Below, in pieces: positions 8,025 through 17,139 of a stretch of 64,000 nucleotides of DNA. The DNA lies in NCBI RefSeq assembly GCF_002087335.1, contig NZ_MWVJ01000060.1:1-64000 (forward strand), read 5' to 3'. The position numbers were made by a program, and so were the translations under genes. How positions within the stretch are numbered: the stretch's first letter is position 1; each line of letters begins with the position of its first letter. The stretch is from Pseudophaeobacter leonis. GTDB lineage: Bacteria; Pseudomonadota; Alphaproteobacteria; Rhodobacterales; Rhodobacteraceae. A model generated the notes under the pieces. It did not search any database and had not been told where the DNA came from. It was given only the letters and a program-made list of their open reading frames with translations.

Positions 8025-8450
8025 TTACGCCGCGTTGGGCCGGTAATGCTGGTTCTTGGTCAGAACTGCCCAAATGATCCGGGCTGTTTTGTTTGCCATT
8101 GCCACAGTGGCAAGACGGGTTGGCTTGCGCTCAAGCAGAGCCCGCGCCCACGGATCAACGCGCTCCGGATGTGTTTTCACCTGCCTCAGTCGCGAGGTCA
8201 TGCCAGTGACCAGCAGCCGTATGATATATCGGCCGCCCATCTTGGAGATACGGCCCAGCCTTTCCTTGCCACCACTTGATCGATTGAGTGGGGTTAGACC
8301 CAACCAGGCTGCAAATTCGCGGCCGTTCTTGAACTGGCGGGCACCACCTGCTGTTGCGACAATTGCGGACGCGGCCACGGGGCCGACACCCGGAATCGGC
8401 CGAAGTAGCATCACGCGAGGATCCTGCTTGGCTTGGACCTGACAGACCTT
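8025..8450 (-). pseudogene. IS110-family transposase, C-terminal fragment
   Basis: Roughly 140 residues containing the transposase-20 (IS116/IS110/IS902) domain: MLLRPIPGVGPVAASAIVAT, FAAWLGLTPLNRSSGGKERL and ISKMGGRYIIRLLVTGM, ending AVLTKNQHYRPNAA. The N-terminal DEDD catalytic half is absent, so the gene cannot be active. The reading frame upstream of VQAKQDP is not family sequence. It may be the missing C-terminal end of the IS110-type fragment at 1314-1557, now on the other strand, with about 100 middle residues lost. Confidence 0.8.
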
Positions 8451-8701
8451 GCGCGAATGCACCGATAGGAAGCAAAACAATGACCACGCTACGGTCGCAA
8501 CATCAACGCGGAGGGTGCTCCCGGTCCGTTGTTCATAGAAGTGGACAATTCCAAAGGGTGGGTCGTGGCTCAGAACCGACCTATTCCCTCCAATTTTAGC
8601 TTTAAGGATTAGTTAAATAATTTACCCGATCCTCCAAAGGAGTCTGTGCGTTCGGGCTGCCTACGATGAAGTTTCCACCGCTGAATATATGGAACAAGAG
8701 T

Positions 8702-9094
8702 ATGGCCTACACGAAATCCAAAGATCCGCGCCCAAAGTGCCTGATCGTCGAAGATGACGAGTTTGATCGGTTGATGATGTTTCGAACTGCAAAAACTGCA
8801 ATAAACAACTTTGTCATCACGGCAGTGACCTCTTTGGAGGCTGCCCGACAGGTGCTCATGGCAGGACCGGCTTCCCTTATTCTGCTGGACAACTCCTTGC
8901 CTGATGGCAAGGGTTCCGACTTTGCTTTGGGACTGGCGCAGTCACCAAGCTTGGCTGAGACCCCGATCATCATTGTTTCTGATTGGCCCTCTCCTTTCAT
9001 GTGGGACAAGGCCAGTGCCGCGGGTGTCAGACGTGTTGTGACAAAGTCGGACCTCAATCCCAACCTGATCTGTGAGATATTGAGGGCTTCTTGA
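8702..9094 (+). CDS. CheY-like single-domain response regulator
   Basis: About 130 residues forming one receiver domain: acidic pocket LIVEDDEFDRL, phospho-acceptor Asp in LILLDNSLPDG, the conserved Ser in IIIVSDW and Lys in VVTKSD. There is no output domain, so it should signal by protein contact. The ATG at 8702 is preferred over 8666 because GGAACAAGAGT precedes it. A soluble histidine kinase follows 186 bp downstream in the same direction and is the likely partner. Confidence 0.85.
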   Translation: MAYTKSKDPRPKCLIVEDDEFDRLMMFRTAKTAINNFVITAVTSLEAARQVLMAGPASLILLDNSLPDGKGSDFALGLAQSPSLAETPIIIVSDWPSPFMWDKASAAGVRRVVTKSDLNPNLICEILRAS

Positions 9095-9280
9095 AGGCCA
9101 AATGGCGCAACTCTCTTGGGCGCCACGAGGCGTAGCGATGGCAGTGCTGAGGAGAACAACCTGAACCGGCTTGACGAGGATGGACGGCGCACTGCTCAAT
9201 AATATCTGGCAAAATTTCATCTCGGAGTTTTTCCGACCACTCAGAAACCTCTCCGCCTGTCAGAACAAGGGTCTCAATCT

Positions 9281-10096
9281 ATGTTACGTGCAGCCATGGG
9301 TACCTCGACTGAATGCAAGAACTGTACCACGCCCGAAGCGGTGAATATGATTACCCACAGAATTGGGCATGATCTGCGCGCGCCCCTTCGCGCTCTGAAA
9401 ATCCTCCCGGAGTGGATTTCTGAAGAGTTTGAGAGCGCAGAAACTGATATTCCCCCAAAGGCCCAACAGTTTCTGGAGATGATCACAAGCAAAGCCGTCC
9501 AAATGGAAGGATTGTTGGCAGGGCTTCTGGAATACGCACTGGTCGCGGACCCGGAGGCGACGGTAAGTTGCGTCGACATTCCTGCAGAGATCGATGAAGT
9601 GGCCCGTAGATATCTCGCCAATGGTGCATATGAGATCGAAGTTGCCCCGGAATTGTCAACCTTAGTGTTAATCCGCGAAGATCTTTCTGCTATCTTCAAG
9701 CACTTGATATCAAACGCTGTTTTGCACAACGATCAATGCGATTCATATGACCGCGTGACAGGTCGGCTACACGACGCAACGGCGATCTTTTGTGTGGAAG
9801 ACAATGGGCCCGGCATCGAAAGGGAATTTCACCAACGCATCTTCGAACCCTTTGCAATACTGAAACCCCGGGATGAGGCCAGAGGTAGCGGGTTGGGATT
9901 GGCAGTTGCCCAAAAAATTGCCGGCTGTTGGGGTGGCCGCATCACTGTAAGGTCTGAATTGGCAAAGGGGTCTCGTTTTCAGTTCGAATTTCCGGTTGAG
10001 GCTTGCGAATTAGCATCAGAAGAACTCGTGCCTGCCGAGATCCAATGCAAGGGGCTGGTGCTTTGGGCAAACACTCAGGAGAGGCACCCCGAATGA
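9281..10096 (+). CDS. Soluble sensor histidine kinase
   Basis: A 271-residue histidine kinase with no membrane segment and almost no sensor region. The H-box is RIGHDLRAPLRALKILP (about residue 29 onward), followed by the N-box ISNAVLHN, G1 box VEDNGPGI, F-box RIFEPF and G2 box RGSGLGLAVAQKIA. The ATPase domain is complete. With so short an N-terminus it probably senses through a partner or is controlled by the receiver protein just upstream (8702). A CTNCTTPE-like cysteine pair near the start (ECKNCTTP) could be redox- or metal-sensitive; that is speculation. The last 30 residues (ELVPAEIQCKGLVLW) are not part of the kinase fold. Confidence 0.85.
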   Translation: MLRAAMGTSTECKNCTTPEAVNMITHRIGHDLRAPLRALKILPEWISEEFESAETDIPPKAQQFLEMITSKAVQMEGLLAGLLEYALVADPEATVSCVDIPAEIDEVARRYLANGAYEIEVAPELSTLVLIREDLSAIFKHLISNAVLHNDQCDSYDRVTGRLHDATAIFCVEDNGPGIEREFHQRIFEPFAILKPRDEARGSGLGLAVAQKIAGCWGGRITVRSELAKGSRFQFEFPVEACELASEELVPAEIQCKGLVLWANTQERHPE

Positions 10097-10425
10097 AGTA
10101 GTCCTTTCCTATGTTTGGGAAAGCGATTGCCCAATAGGTCAGCATCGGTCCACTGGCGGCCTTTGCCTGAAGGGTGATCAATGAACTTCCTTTTGAAAAT
10201 ATGTCTGCCTTGAAAACGCCCCCTCCAGCTCGAACGGCTCAACAGCTTGGCTCGTCCGTTGCTTAGGTTCAAGCATCCGCCGCAGAGACCCGTTTGATCC
10301 GCTCGAAGCCTGAAACTGGGACCGAACGCCGCGTCGGCATGACGGGCAGCTTCGGGCTTATTCTGTTGAAAAAATCGCGGTTTTCGCGGCACTGCATCAC
10401 AGGATGAATGGCTTCCGCCTCGATT

Positions 10426-11853
10426 TCACAGGACTGTTCTGGCCTGACCAGGGTTTGGAGCCAATTTGGCTAACTTTTTGAGGTTCTGGGCGGTTGCGGC
10501 GAGGATAAATTCGTCATGAGCGCCACATGGTCCACGTAATCTGAGCCGACCTAAGCCGTGAATGCGTTTTAGATGGGCGAATGACATTTCGACTTTTTTG
10601 CGCAGCTTGCATGAGATGGCATATTGCTGGGTTTGCGATAAAGCGCGTGCGACATTGCGAGAGGCCTCATAGATGGATTGCGTAACTTTACGCTGTGGCG
10701 ATTTGGGACAACAACCTTCTTTTAGATCGCACAAATCGCAGTCGGCTTTAGGGGCTCGGTAACGAATTGTCTCATCTTTGTTTGCGCCAGTTGTTCCTGT
10801 TTTATATGCACGTAGCGGCTTTCTCAGCTCTTTGCCACCGGGGCAAATATAAAGATCATTGTCGGCATCATATGTGAAGTCAGCACGTTCAAACGTGCCA
10901 TCCTTTCGGCCAGGTTTATCCCCTCTCATGCATTTTCAATGCATTGCCGGGCAATGAATGACAGGAATATGCGGTGCGATCCCACGCTTCTCAACAAGCC
11001 ACTCCAACATTGGGCCGGATCCATACGCCGTATCTGCAATCAGGCGCTCGGGCTTCAAGTCATGTACCGTTTTCACACGATCAATCATGGTTTTGACGGC
11101 ATCCACCTCAGCTTGACGGACAGACCGCGTAGGTTCCACATCAAGGATGACTGCGTTGTCTGTATCGATCAAATAGTTCGTGGAATACGCAAAAAATGCA
11201 GACCCACCACGTGCTCCCGTCCACTGCGATGCTGGATCTGCATGTGAGATGAACTTTGGAACCACGGGGCTGGCGGCCCCAAACGCTGCATCATCAAGTG
11301 TTTCCAAATACTCGCGAACCGCGCGCGGAGCATCATCTGGATTGATAGCCTCAGGGTTCCAATCAGCCTTCGGCGTGGAGTGTTGGCGATTGGCATCGGC
11401 GGCAATAATACTTGCGCCTGCAGCGTATCGCTGCCCGCTTGCGAGACCTGCATCGATGCATTGCGCTACAACGTTTTCAAACACATGCCGGAGTAAATCA
11501 CTATCGCGGAAGCGACCATGCCGGTTCTTGGAAAACGTCGGATGATCAGGAATAGCATCTGTCAAATCCAGCTTGTAAAACCAACGATACGCCAGATTGA
11601 GGTGAACCTCATCACACCAGCGCCGTTTAGCACCAATGCCCATGATATAGCCAACCAACAACATGCGCATCATCAGCTCAGGGTCAATCGAAGGACGCCC
11701 GGTTGAGCTATAAAATTTGGCCAAATGCCGACGCACGCCAGACAAGTTAATGATGCCATCAATAGCCCGCAGGACATGGTCGGACGGGCTATGATCCTCT
11801 ATCGAAAAGTCATAAAACAGCGCGCTTTGTGCTTCTTGCCTCGGCCCCAACAT
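10426..11853 (-). pseudogene. IS1182-family transposase interrupted by a 36-bp hairpin insertion with an in-frame stop
   Basis: The N-terminal part (MLGPRQEAQSALFYDFSIED) carries the DUF772-type region (RPSIDPELMMRMLLVGYIMG) and the catalytic core, with LIADTAYGSG as a DDE motif. It reads into IPVIHCPAMH and stops at a TGA. After the stop the same frame continues as RGDKPGRKDGTFERADF and runs to the normal C-terminus (KVEMSFAHLKRIHGLGRLRL). Removing bases 10921-10956 (36 bp, 12 codons) rejoins IPVI to DKPGRKDG, the expected family sequence. The gene is therefore broken only by the small element. An earlier in-frame ATG at 11874 is possible. Confidence 0.88.
10921..10956 (-). repeat. Two-hairpin GAGAGGG element, copy D (inside IS1182 transposase)
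   Basis: 36 bp, minus strand: perfect palindrome CATTGCCCGGCAATG, then perfect stem ATGCATT / AATGCAT with loop GAA (the two hairpins share bases), then GAGAGGG. It lies exactly between the IPVI and DKPG codons of the transposase. Its length is a multiple of three, so the frame is kept, but it brings one TGA codon. Confidence 0.85.
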
Positions 11854-12026
11854 CGCTCCAGCCTCCCATATCAATAAGGAAATTGAATCAGTCAGATATC
11901 CCTAAATCAACAAGAGTTTTTCAACAGAATAGGCTGGGACCGGTCATTGGTATAGAGCTTTCTCAAGCAAGAAAAAAGCAAAGTGATCGCCCCGGCCAGC
12001 ACGAAGCCAGCCGAGGGTGTTGCTAT

Positions 12027-12206
12027 TTAACCTTCCGGGTCAGCACCTATTCCGCCAACCATCGTCAGTAGTCGCCAGTAGTCGTCAGCATCGTCGAAGC
12101 CCAGAGCCCGAGCAGCGAGATCTTCAGCACCCTCACGAGAAAGGCCGCCATCGTATTCAGCGATAGCGGCCCTCTTTTCGAATGCGTCTATGTCCGGTGC
12201 CGTCAT
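12027..12206 (-). CDS. Small accessory protein, 59 aa, function unknown
   Basis: A 59-codon frame reading MTAPDIDAFEKRAAIAEYDG, then GLSREGAEDLAARALGFDD, ending MVGGIGADPEG. It is acidic and helical. I associate the AAIAEYDGGLSREGAEDLAA-type pattern with small proteins of plasmids, phages and integrative elements in alphaproteobacteria. Its ATG overlaps the stop of another short frame to its right (ending EEVSRLLGAIVDQIRLPDS), which has no start and looks truncated. The pair is probably a remnant of a mobile-element operon between the IS1182 copy and the sugar locus. Confidence 0.55.
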   Translation of the reverse strand: MTAPDIDAFEKRAAIAEYDGGLSREGAEDLAARALGFDDADDYWRLLTMVGGIGADPEG

Positions 12207-12363
12207 GAATCCGGTAGCCTGATCTGGTCTACAATGGCCCCCAGAAGTCTAGAGACCTCTTCAGCGCTCGGCTCCGCATAGGGTCGTGGTCGTATCTTCT
12301 GATCGACCCAAAGGCGCTGACGTCAGGCACGCGGCCCTTTGGACTGCCCCCCGAAACAGTTTC

Positions 12364-13134
12364 TCAGGACAGGCGACGCAGGAAGCCGTCGCGGGCGACT
12401 GTGATCAGCAGCCGGTCGTGGATCTGGCGGTCGATCTCAAAGCTCCCGTTCTCCCTCAAGTAGGACTGGATTGCAGTATGGGGATTATCCCCCTTGCCCC
12501 AGGGGCGGTCGCTGTATGTGTCGGGTGCCATATCCTCGATCAATGTGTCAAAGACCACACAATAGCTGCCTTCAGAGGCGAGCGGTGCATAGGCGTGCAA
12601 CTCCTCTAAAACGTGCTCATGGGTGTGGTTGCTGTCCAGGCAGACAAGCACTTTCTTGTAGCCCTGTGCGATCTGCTTGACCTGGTTCACCACATCGCTG
12701 TCCACCGAAGAGCCCTGGATCATCTCAATTCTGGAGCGCATGGGGTGCGCGTCGATCGCGGCGCGGTTCTGGGCGCGGATATCAATGTCGATGCCCAGCA
12801 CTTTGCGTTTGGGCTGGTTGGGGTCAAAAATAGTGCCTGCTTCGATCGCCTCGGTCATCTCCAGCAGCGCCAGCATGGAGGCGGAGAAAATCAACGAGCC
12901 ACCATGGGCAATACCGGTCTCGATAATCAGGTCAGGCTTGATGTCGAAGATCAGCTCCTGCATGGCAACAATATCCTGCGGATACTGAATGATCGGGCGG
13001 CCCATCCAATGGAAGTTGTAGGAATACTGCGCCTTGGCGGAGGCCTGCAGGAAATCCATAGCGGCTGATTGCAGGGCGGTATTGTCCCGCATTTCCTGAG
13101 TACGTTCAGTGATTTCAGTCTGGAAGGGGGTCAT
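12364..13134 (-). CDS. CmcI-family (cephalosporin hydroxylase-like) methyltransferase-fold protein
   Basis: A 256-residue soluble protein matching the CmcI/RmpM-type family, a Rossmann methyltransferase fold found in polysaccharide and antibiotic clusters. Visible motifs are LIIETGIAHGGSLIFSASML (the SAM-type glycine loop), KVLGIDIDIRAQNRAAIDAH, IQGSSVDSDVV and VCLDSNHTHEHVLEEL. Family members act as O-methyltransferases of sugars or as hydroxylases; in this locus a sugar methyltransferase is more likely. It is the last gene of the leftward operon, 11 bp after the SDR gene. A Gly-rich loop and acidic metal-binding residues (DSNHTHEH) are intact. Confidence 0.82.
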   Translation of the reverse strand: MTPFQTEITERTQEMRDNTALQSAAMDFLQASAKAQYSYNFHWMGRPIIQYPQDIVAMQELIFDIKPDLIIETGIAHGGSLIFSASMLALLEMTEAIEAGTIFDPNQPKRKVLGIDIDIRAQNRAAIDAHPMRSRIEMIQGSSVDSDVVNQVKQIAQGYKKVLVCLDSNHTHEHVLEELHAYAPLASEGSYCVVFDTLIEDMAPDTYSDRPWGKGDNPHTAIQSYLRENGSFEIDRQIHDRLLITVARDGFLRRLS

Positions 13135-13145
13135 TTGTCATCCTT

Positions 13146-14066
13146 TCAACAAGGGGCAGTGGCAGCGCCGGGCGCTGTCGCAATAGGGGTGGGAAGAGGG
13201 CGGTGCGGCGCGGGGTCGCGCTGTCCGATCACGCAGGGCGGATCGTCAGGATTGTCAGGGCGGGTGCCGAACTGCAGCAAATCGCGGCGGCCGTAACGGT
13301 CGGCGATCTGTTCGGCCAGGCTCCGCACGGTGATGCCGGTCTGCGAGCAGATATTGCTCACACCACTAAGGTCCGAGAGAGCATCTGCCACCAGCATTTC
13401 AGCCGCCTCGGACACCTCGAGGAAATCGCGGATCTGGCGGCCAGAGGTCAGCGCAATGGGCTCTCCTTTGGAGAGGCTTTCATGCAGTGCGGCCACCAGG
13501 CGGCGGGGGTCTTCACCCTCGCCGTGGAGGTAAAACAATCGTGCCCAAAGGAAATCCACGCCAGATTGTGGAAGGTTCTGACCCAGGGCGAGGGCGCAGG
13601 CGGCCTTGGCGGCCGCATAGGGCGATTGCGGGTTCAGCGGGCTGTCGGGCCCCACACTGCGCGACACTCCCTGTGGGTTGCGCAAATCATATTCAAGACA
13701 GGTCCCAACCCCGACAAAGCGGCGCAGCTGTGCCTGTGCTGCTCCCTGCGCCATAGCCAGCGTCCCTGCCAGACAATCGAGATTTCGCGGTGAGGTCTGG
13801 TATTTTCCCGCCTCGGCATACCAGGCCATGTGCAACACAAGGTCTTGATCCTGCATCACATGCGCCCACCAGTCAGAGCTCTGCGCAAAAAGATCGTCGA
13901 CCGGGATCAGTCGGTCCTGTGGGCCCAGGATGGGGATGCGATCATCACTGCCGCAGCGCACCACATGGGACAGCCGGTGGCCCGCGCTGTGCAAGACACG
14001 CGTCACGGCCCGGCCGACAAAACCGGTGGAGCCGGTCAGCAGGATATCCCGAGCGGGCTCACTCAT
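13146..14066 (-). CDS. NAD-dependent epimerase/dehydratase (extended SDR), probable nucleotide-sugar reductase
   Basis: A 306-residue extended short-chain dehydrogenase. The cofactor loop is LLTGSTGFVGRAV (T-G-x-x-G-x-x-G) at residues 9-21. The catalytic Tyr and Lys are in SPYAAAKAACAL. VGVGTCLEYD supplies the expected Thr/Ser region. In this locus the likely job is reduction of the 4-keto group of a CDP-6-deoxysugar, but epimerase activity is also possible. The proline- and alanine-rich last 25 residues (PHRPLPTPIATAPGAATAPC) look non-native and could reflect a frameshift near the 3' end. Its start overlaps the glycosyltransferase stop by four bases. Confidence 0.82.
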   Translation of the reverse strand: MSEPARDILLTGSTGFVGRAVTRVLHSAGHRLSHVVRCGSDDRIPILGPQDRLIPVDDLFAQSSDWWAHVMQDQDLVLHMAWYAEAGKYQTSPRNLDCLAGTLAMAQGAAQAQLRRFVGVGTCLEYDLRNPQGVSRSVGPDSPLNPQSPYAAAKAACALALGQNLPQSGVDFLWARLFYLHGEGEDPRRLVAALHESLSKGEPIALTSGRQIRDFLEVSEAAEMLVADALSDLSGVSNICSQTGITVRSLAEQIADRYGRRDLLQFGTRPDNPDDPPCVIGQRDPAPHRPLPTPIATAPGAATAPC

Positions 14067-15279
14067 GGGAATTTCTTCAGCAGATTAGCTTCAAGCATAT
14101 GGCCCAGGGCCAGGGTGCTGGCCTGTTTTGCAAGAGCATCATCCTTGCACCCAATATCAAAAACCAGGTCTGTCTCGCAGATATCTTCGGCACGGCTCAC
14201 ATGGCGCACCGGCAGGTTAGCTATGTCGTTGAGCTGCTGCACGGCTTTCTGCGGGCAGTCGCCTATGATCACCACACCTTTGGCCTTTAGGGTGTCAGGC
14301 AGTTTCACACATACAAAGTAGATCACCGCCGAATTGCGTATATGCTCCATTGGTACCGGCAAATTATTGACCCATCCGCGTCCCCGCAGCCGCGCGGCCA
14401 GCGCGTAATTTTCCAACGGATCTCCTTCGCCCGACGCCAGTCGCAGCTGAAGCGCCTTGGCCATCCGCTCCACCGGCAAATTCGACACGAAGGCCGCAAC
14501 CTGTTTGTGCCGGGTCAGCCCGCCATGTTGCAGGGCAAGACCATACATATAATCCACCCCGCCGCGGTAGATGTCCCAGGCGCTCATCACATCGCGGATC
14601 CCTTGCTGCGAACGATTGTCCCCAGGAAAGTGCCGGCTGATAGAGCTATAGAAGGGTGTGCTTGCATAGATCAGGTCACCATAGCCAAGGTATTCGCAGG
14701 GAATCGTGAAGGCCCAGAAGGCAAGATCGTTTATCATGGGCTGCAACGCCCGGAAGGCCTCGCCGCGCAGGATGCAGATTTCGGAAAAAATTGCGTGTTC
14801 GGCAACGTGCTCCATGAGCTTGGCGTAATTTCCCTGCGGGATTGTAACGTCTTTCGACTGTTTGTAGCCGTAGCTCGTGACCTCGTTCTTGACCAGATCT
14901 AGCACCTCCCAGGGCGCATAGAGCCCAGCGGCCTGCGGGTTGGCCTCCAGTTGCGTGATGCTGTCGACCAGTGCTGCAGGTTTCAGCCGGTCATCATCAC
15001 CGAGATAGACCAGATATGTCCCTTTGGCCGCGCGCATAGTGGCACTGATGTTGCGGACCGCACCCAGGTTCTCGGTCTGACGCAGCACGACCAGCGGCAG
15101 CCTGTCACAGGCCGTCTGCAACAGCTCCAGAGTATTGTCGCTTGAGGCATTGTCGGAAATCACGACTTCCACGGCAAAGGGCAGCTCGGCCACCACCTCT
15201 TCCAGGTGATAAGCAGCCGTGGCCAGATAAGATGCCCGTTGTAGGTCGGTATGCAGATGCTCAGTTTTGGCGACAGCAT
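14063..15279 (-). pseudogene. Glycosyltransferase family 2, single-base frameshift near the start
   Basis: Starts at 15279 (MLSPKLSICIPTYN, after GGAGAGAGAAA) and loses frame within AACGGGC at about 15236. One extra C would give TYNRASYLATAAYHLEEVV and run without break into VEVVISDNASSDNTLELLQ, the donor-binding region of GT-A fold family 2 enzymes. YLVYLGDDDRLKPAAL holds the metal-binding DxD. The C-terminal 130 residues are unlike standard GT2 (VIIGDCPQKAVQQLN, VFDIGCKDDALAKQAS) and may be a separate Rossmann-like domain. It probably transfers the locus sugar to a polysaccharide or lipid carrier. The homopolymer-type lesion suggests sequence error. Confidence 0.8.
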
Positions 15280-15304
15280 TTTCTCTCTCCTGTAGTCATG
15301 TGCG

Positions 15305-16585
15305 TCATGCCGAAAGCGCGGCCGCTGACGCTGACAAGGGGACGGAGGGTTGGTCCAGACGTTTAGGGTAGGGCAGGATGGTCCAGAACGTGGTGCCATG
15401 CTCCTGGGACAGCCAGGCCAGGTCGCGGGCGATCTCATCCTTGATATTCCAGGGCAGGATCAGCAAATGCTGCGGCGGGGAGCTGTCGAGCGCAGTGGGG
15501 GGCGCACCGGGACATGGCAGCCCGGCAGGTAGCGCCCCTGTTTGAAGGGCGCCGCATCGCAGATAAATGGCAACAGCCGGTCGCTGATGCGGGGATAGTT
15601 GAGCAGGGTTGTCCCCTTGGCTGCGGCGCCATAGGCGGCGACGGTTTCGCCTTTTGCCTTGCAGTCCAGCAGGAAGGAGAGCAGCGCTTCGGCTGCCTGG
15701 TCCGCCTGACCCTGCAGATCGGTAAAAAAGGCGCCCGTGGTGATGCCAACCGCGCGCTCCTGATCCAGAATTGCCTCCACGGCCGCAGTTGTTGCATGGT
15801 CCGCCGGTGTCCGGCAGCCCCAGACACGCAAACTGCCGCCGTGGGTAGAGAGCTGCTCGACATCGAAGATGCGCAGGTTGGCGGCGGCAAAGATCTGTTG
15901 GACCGTCGTCAGCGAAAGATAGGAGAAATGTTCGTGGTAGACCGTGTCAAATTGGCTCTGTTCGACCAGTTCCAGCAAATGCGGGAACTCCAGCGAGATC
16001 ACGCCCTGTTCTGCCAGAAGCTGTTCCAGCCCACGGGTGAAATCATTGATGTCCGGCACATGGGCATAAACATTGTTGCCGATGATCAGATCGGCTCCGC
16101 GCTTGCGTTCGTCACGCAGCGTCGTGGCCTCGGTTGCACCAAGAAAAGGCCAGCCGACTGTCAACGCCCTTGCGCGCGGCGATCTCGGCGGTGCTGGCTG
16201 TGGGCTCGAACCCGAGGCAGGGAATACCGGCACTCACGAAATTCTGTAAAAGATAGCCATCATTCGAGGCGACCTCTACGACAAAGCTTTCGGGTGTCAG
16301 GCCAAAACGATCAATAGCACTGTCGACGAAACGTGCCGCATGGGCGCACCAGCTGCTGGACGTCGATGAGAAATAGACATAATTTTCGTCGAACAACTGA
16401 TCCGCAGCGCAAAAATCCTCGGTCTGGACCAATCCGCAGCTTTCGCAGAGCAACAGGCGCAGAGGGAAATGCACCTCCGGTTGTCGCAGCTGCTCTTTTT
16501 TCAGATAGGCGTTTGAGGGCGGAGCATGCGCAAGGTCAAGCACAGTGAGAGAGAGCGGCGTTTCGCAATGGCGGCACTGCATCAC
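15305..16585 (-). pseudogene. Zinc-finger class I SAM C-methyltransferase for deoxysugars, two frameshifts
   Basis: Begins MMQCRHCETPLSLTVLDL with a Cys4 zinc site (CRHC and CESCG), as in Methyltransf_13/Methyltransf_14 proteins such as the TylC3-type sugar C-methyltransferases. The SAM loop is VVEVASNDGYLLQNF. The frame breaks at a run of four Ts (about 16145; removing one restores AFLGATEATTLRDE) and at a run of six Cs (15497-15502; adding one restores RPPTALDSSPPQHLLILPWN). Between them lies the family core IIGNNVYAHVPDINDF and EFPHLLELVEQSQFDTVYHE. Both lesions are in homopolymers, so the gene may be intact in reality. It is ATGA-coupled to the epimerase gene. Confidence 0.85.
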
Positions 16586-17136
16586 AAGGCCTCCTTTATG
16601 TGGGTCAGAAAGGGCAGGGCGTCATCGCGTTCAGACAGGGCGGTGACCGGCAGCGGCCAGTCAATTGCGACCTCTGGATCACGGTGGGACAGGCCCGCCT
16701 GATGATCTGGGCTGAAGGCTGTCGAATGGCTGTAGTGCAGCATGACCCCTTCGCTCAGGGTTTGAAAACCATGTGCAATGCCCTGAGGGATATAGACTGT
16801 GTCAGCGGCCGTTCCGTCCAGCTCTAAGCTGGTCCATTGCCCATAGGTGGGCGAGGCCGGGCGCAGGTCCACCAGTACGTCATAGACCCGGCCCGCCAGA
16901 CAGGTCAGGAGCTTTATCTCGGCAAAGGGCGGGGTCTGATAGTGCATCCCGCGCAGCGCGCCGCAGGCGAGAGTGCGCGACAGGTTGGTCTGAACACCCA
17001 CTGGGTTCAGACCGGCAGCTGCCAGGGTCTCGGCACAGCTCAGGCGGGCGAAACTGCCGCGGTGGTCCTGCAGCGGTCGGGGGCGATAGTGAAACGCCCC
17101 GGCCAGCGGCAGTTCTGTAAGGGCAGAGTTTGCCAT
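16582..17136 (-). CDS. dTDP/CDP-4-keto-6-deoxysugar 3,5-epimerase (RfbC family)
   Basis: 184 residues, the normal length of RfbC/RmlC cupin epimerases. Conserved segments are FARLSCAET, GALRGMHYQTPP (with the catalytic His), DVLVDLRPASPTYGQW and VYIPQGIAHGFQTLSEGVML. The enzyme inverts C3 and/or C5 of a nucleotide-4-keto-6-deoxyhexose. Because the adjacent genes make CDP-4-keto-6-deoxyglucose, the substrate is probably a CDP-sugar rather than dTDP. It sits between RfbF and the C-methyltransferase, overlapping the latter by four bases. Confidence 0.85.
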   Translation of the reverse strand: MANSALTELPLAGAFHYRPRPLQDHRGSFARLSCAETLAAAGLNPVGVQTNLSRTLACGALRGMHYQTPPFAEIKLLTCLAGRVYDVLVDLRPASPTYGQWTSLELDGTAADTVYIPQGIAHGFQTLSEGVMLHYSHSTAFSPDHQAGLSHRDPEVAIDWPLPVTALSERDDALPFLTHIKEAL

Positions 17137-17139
17137 CTT

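Larger units (their letters stand above)
10359..11931 (-). mobile_element. IS1182-type insertion sequence, complete ends, 4-bp target duplication
   Basis: The element is 1573 bp. Its ends are inverted repeats TATTCTGTTGAAAAAA (left) and, read inwards from the right, TATTCTGTTGAAAAAC. Directly outside both ends lies GGCT (10355-10358 and 11932-11935), a 4-bp target-site duplication. It carries a single IS1182-type transposase gene on the minus strand, interrupted by a 36-bp hairpin element. Both ends are intact, so it could still move if transposase were supplied. Confidence 0.85.

Noticed and set aside
16880-17139. Extension of the RfbF frame by about 87 codons into the epimerase gene
   Set aside because: Family similarity ends at APWKTWK and the extension overlaps a well-supported gene in another frame, so a frameshift or an earlier natural end is more likely.
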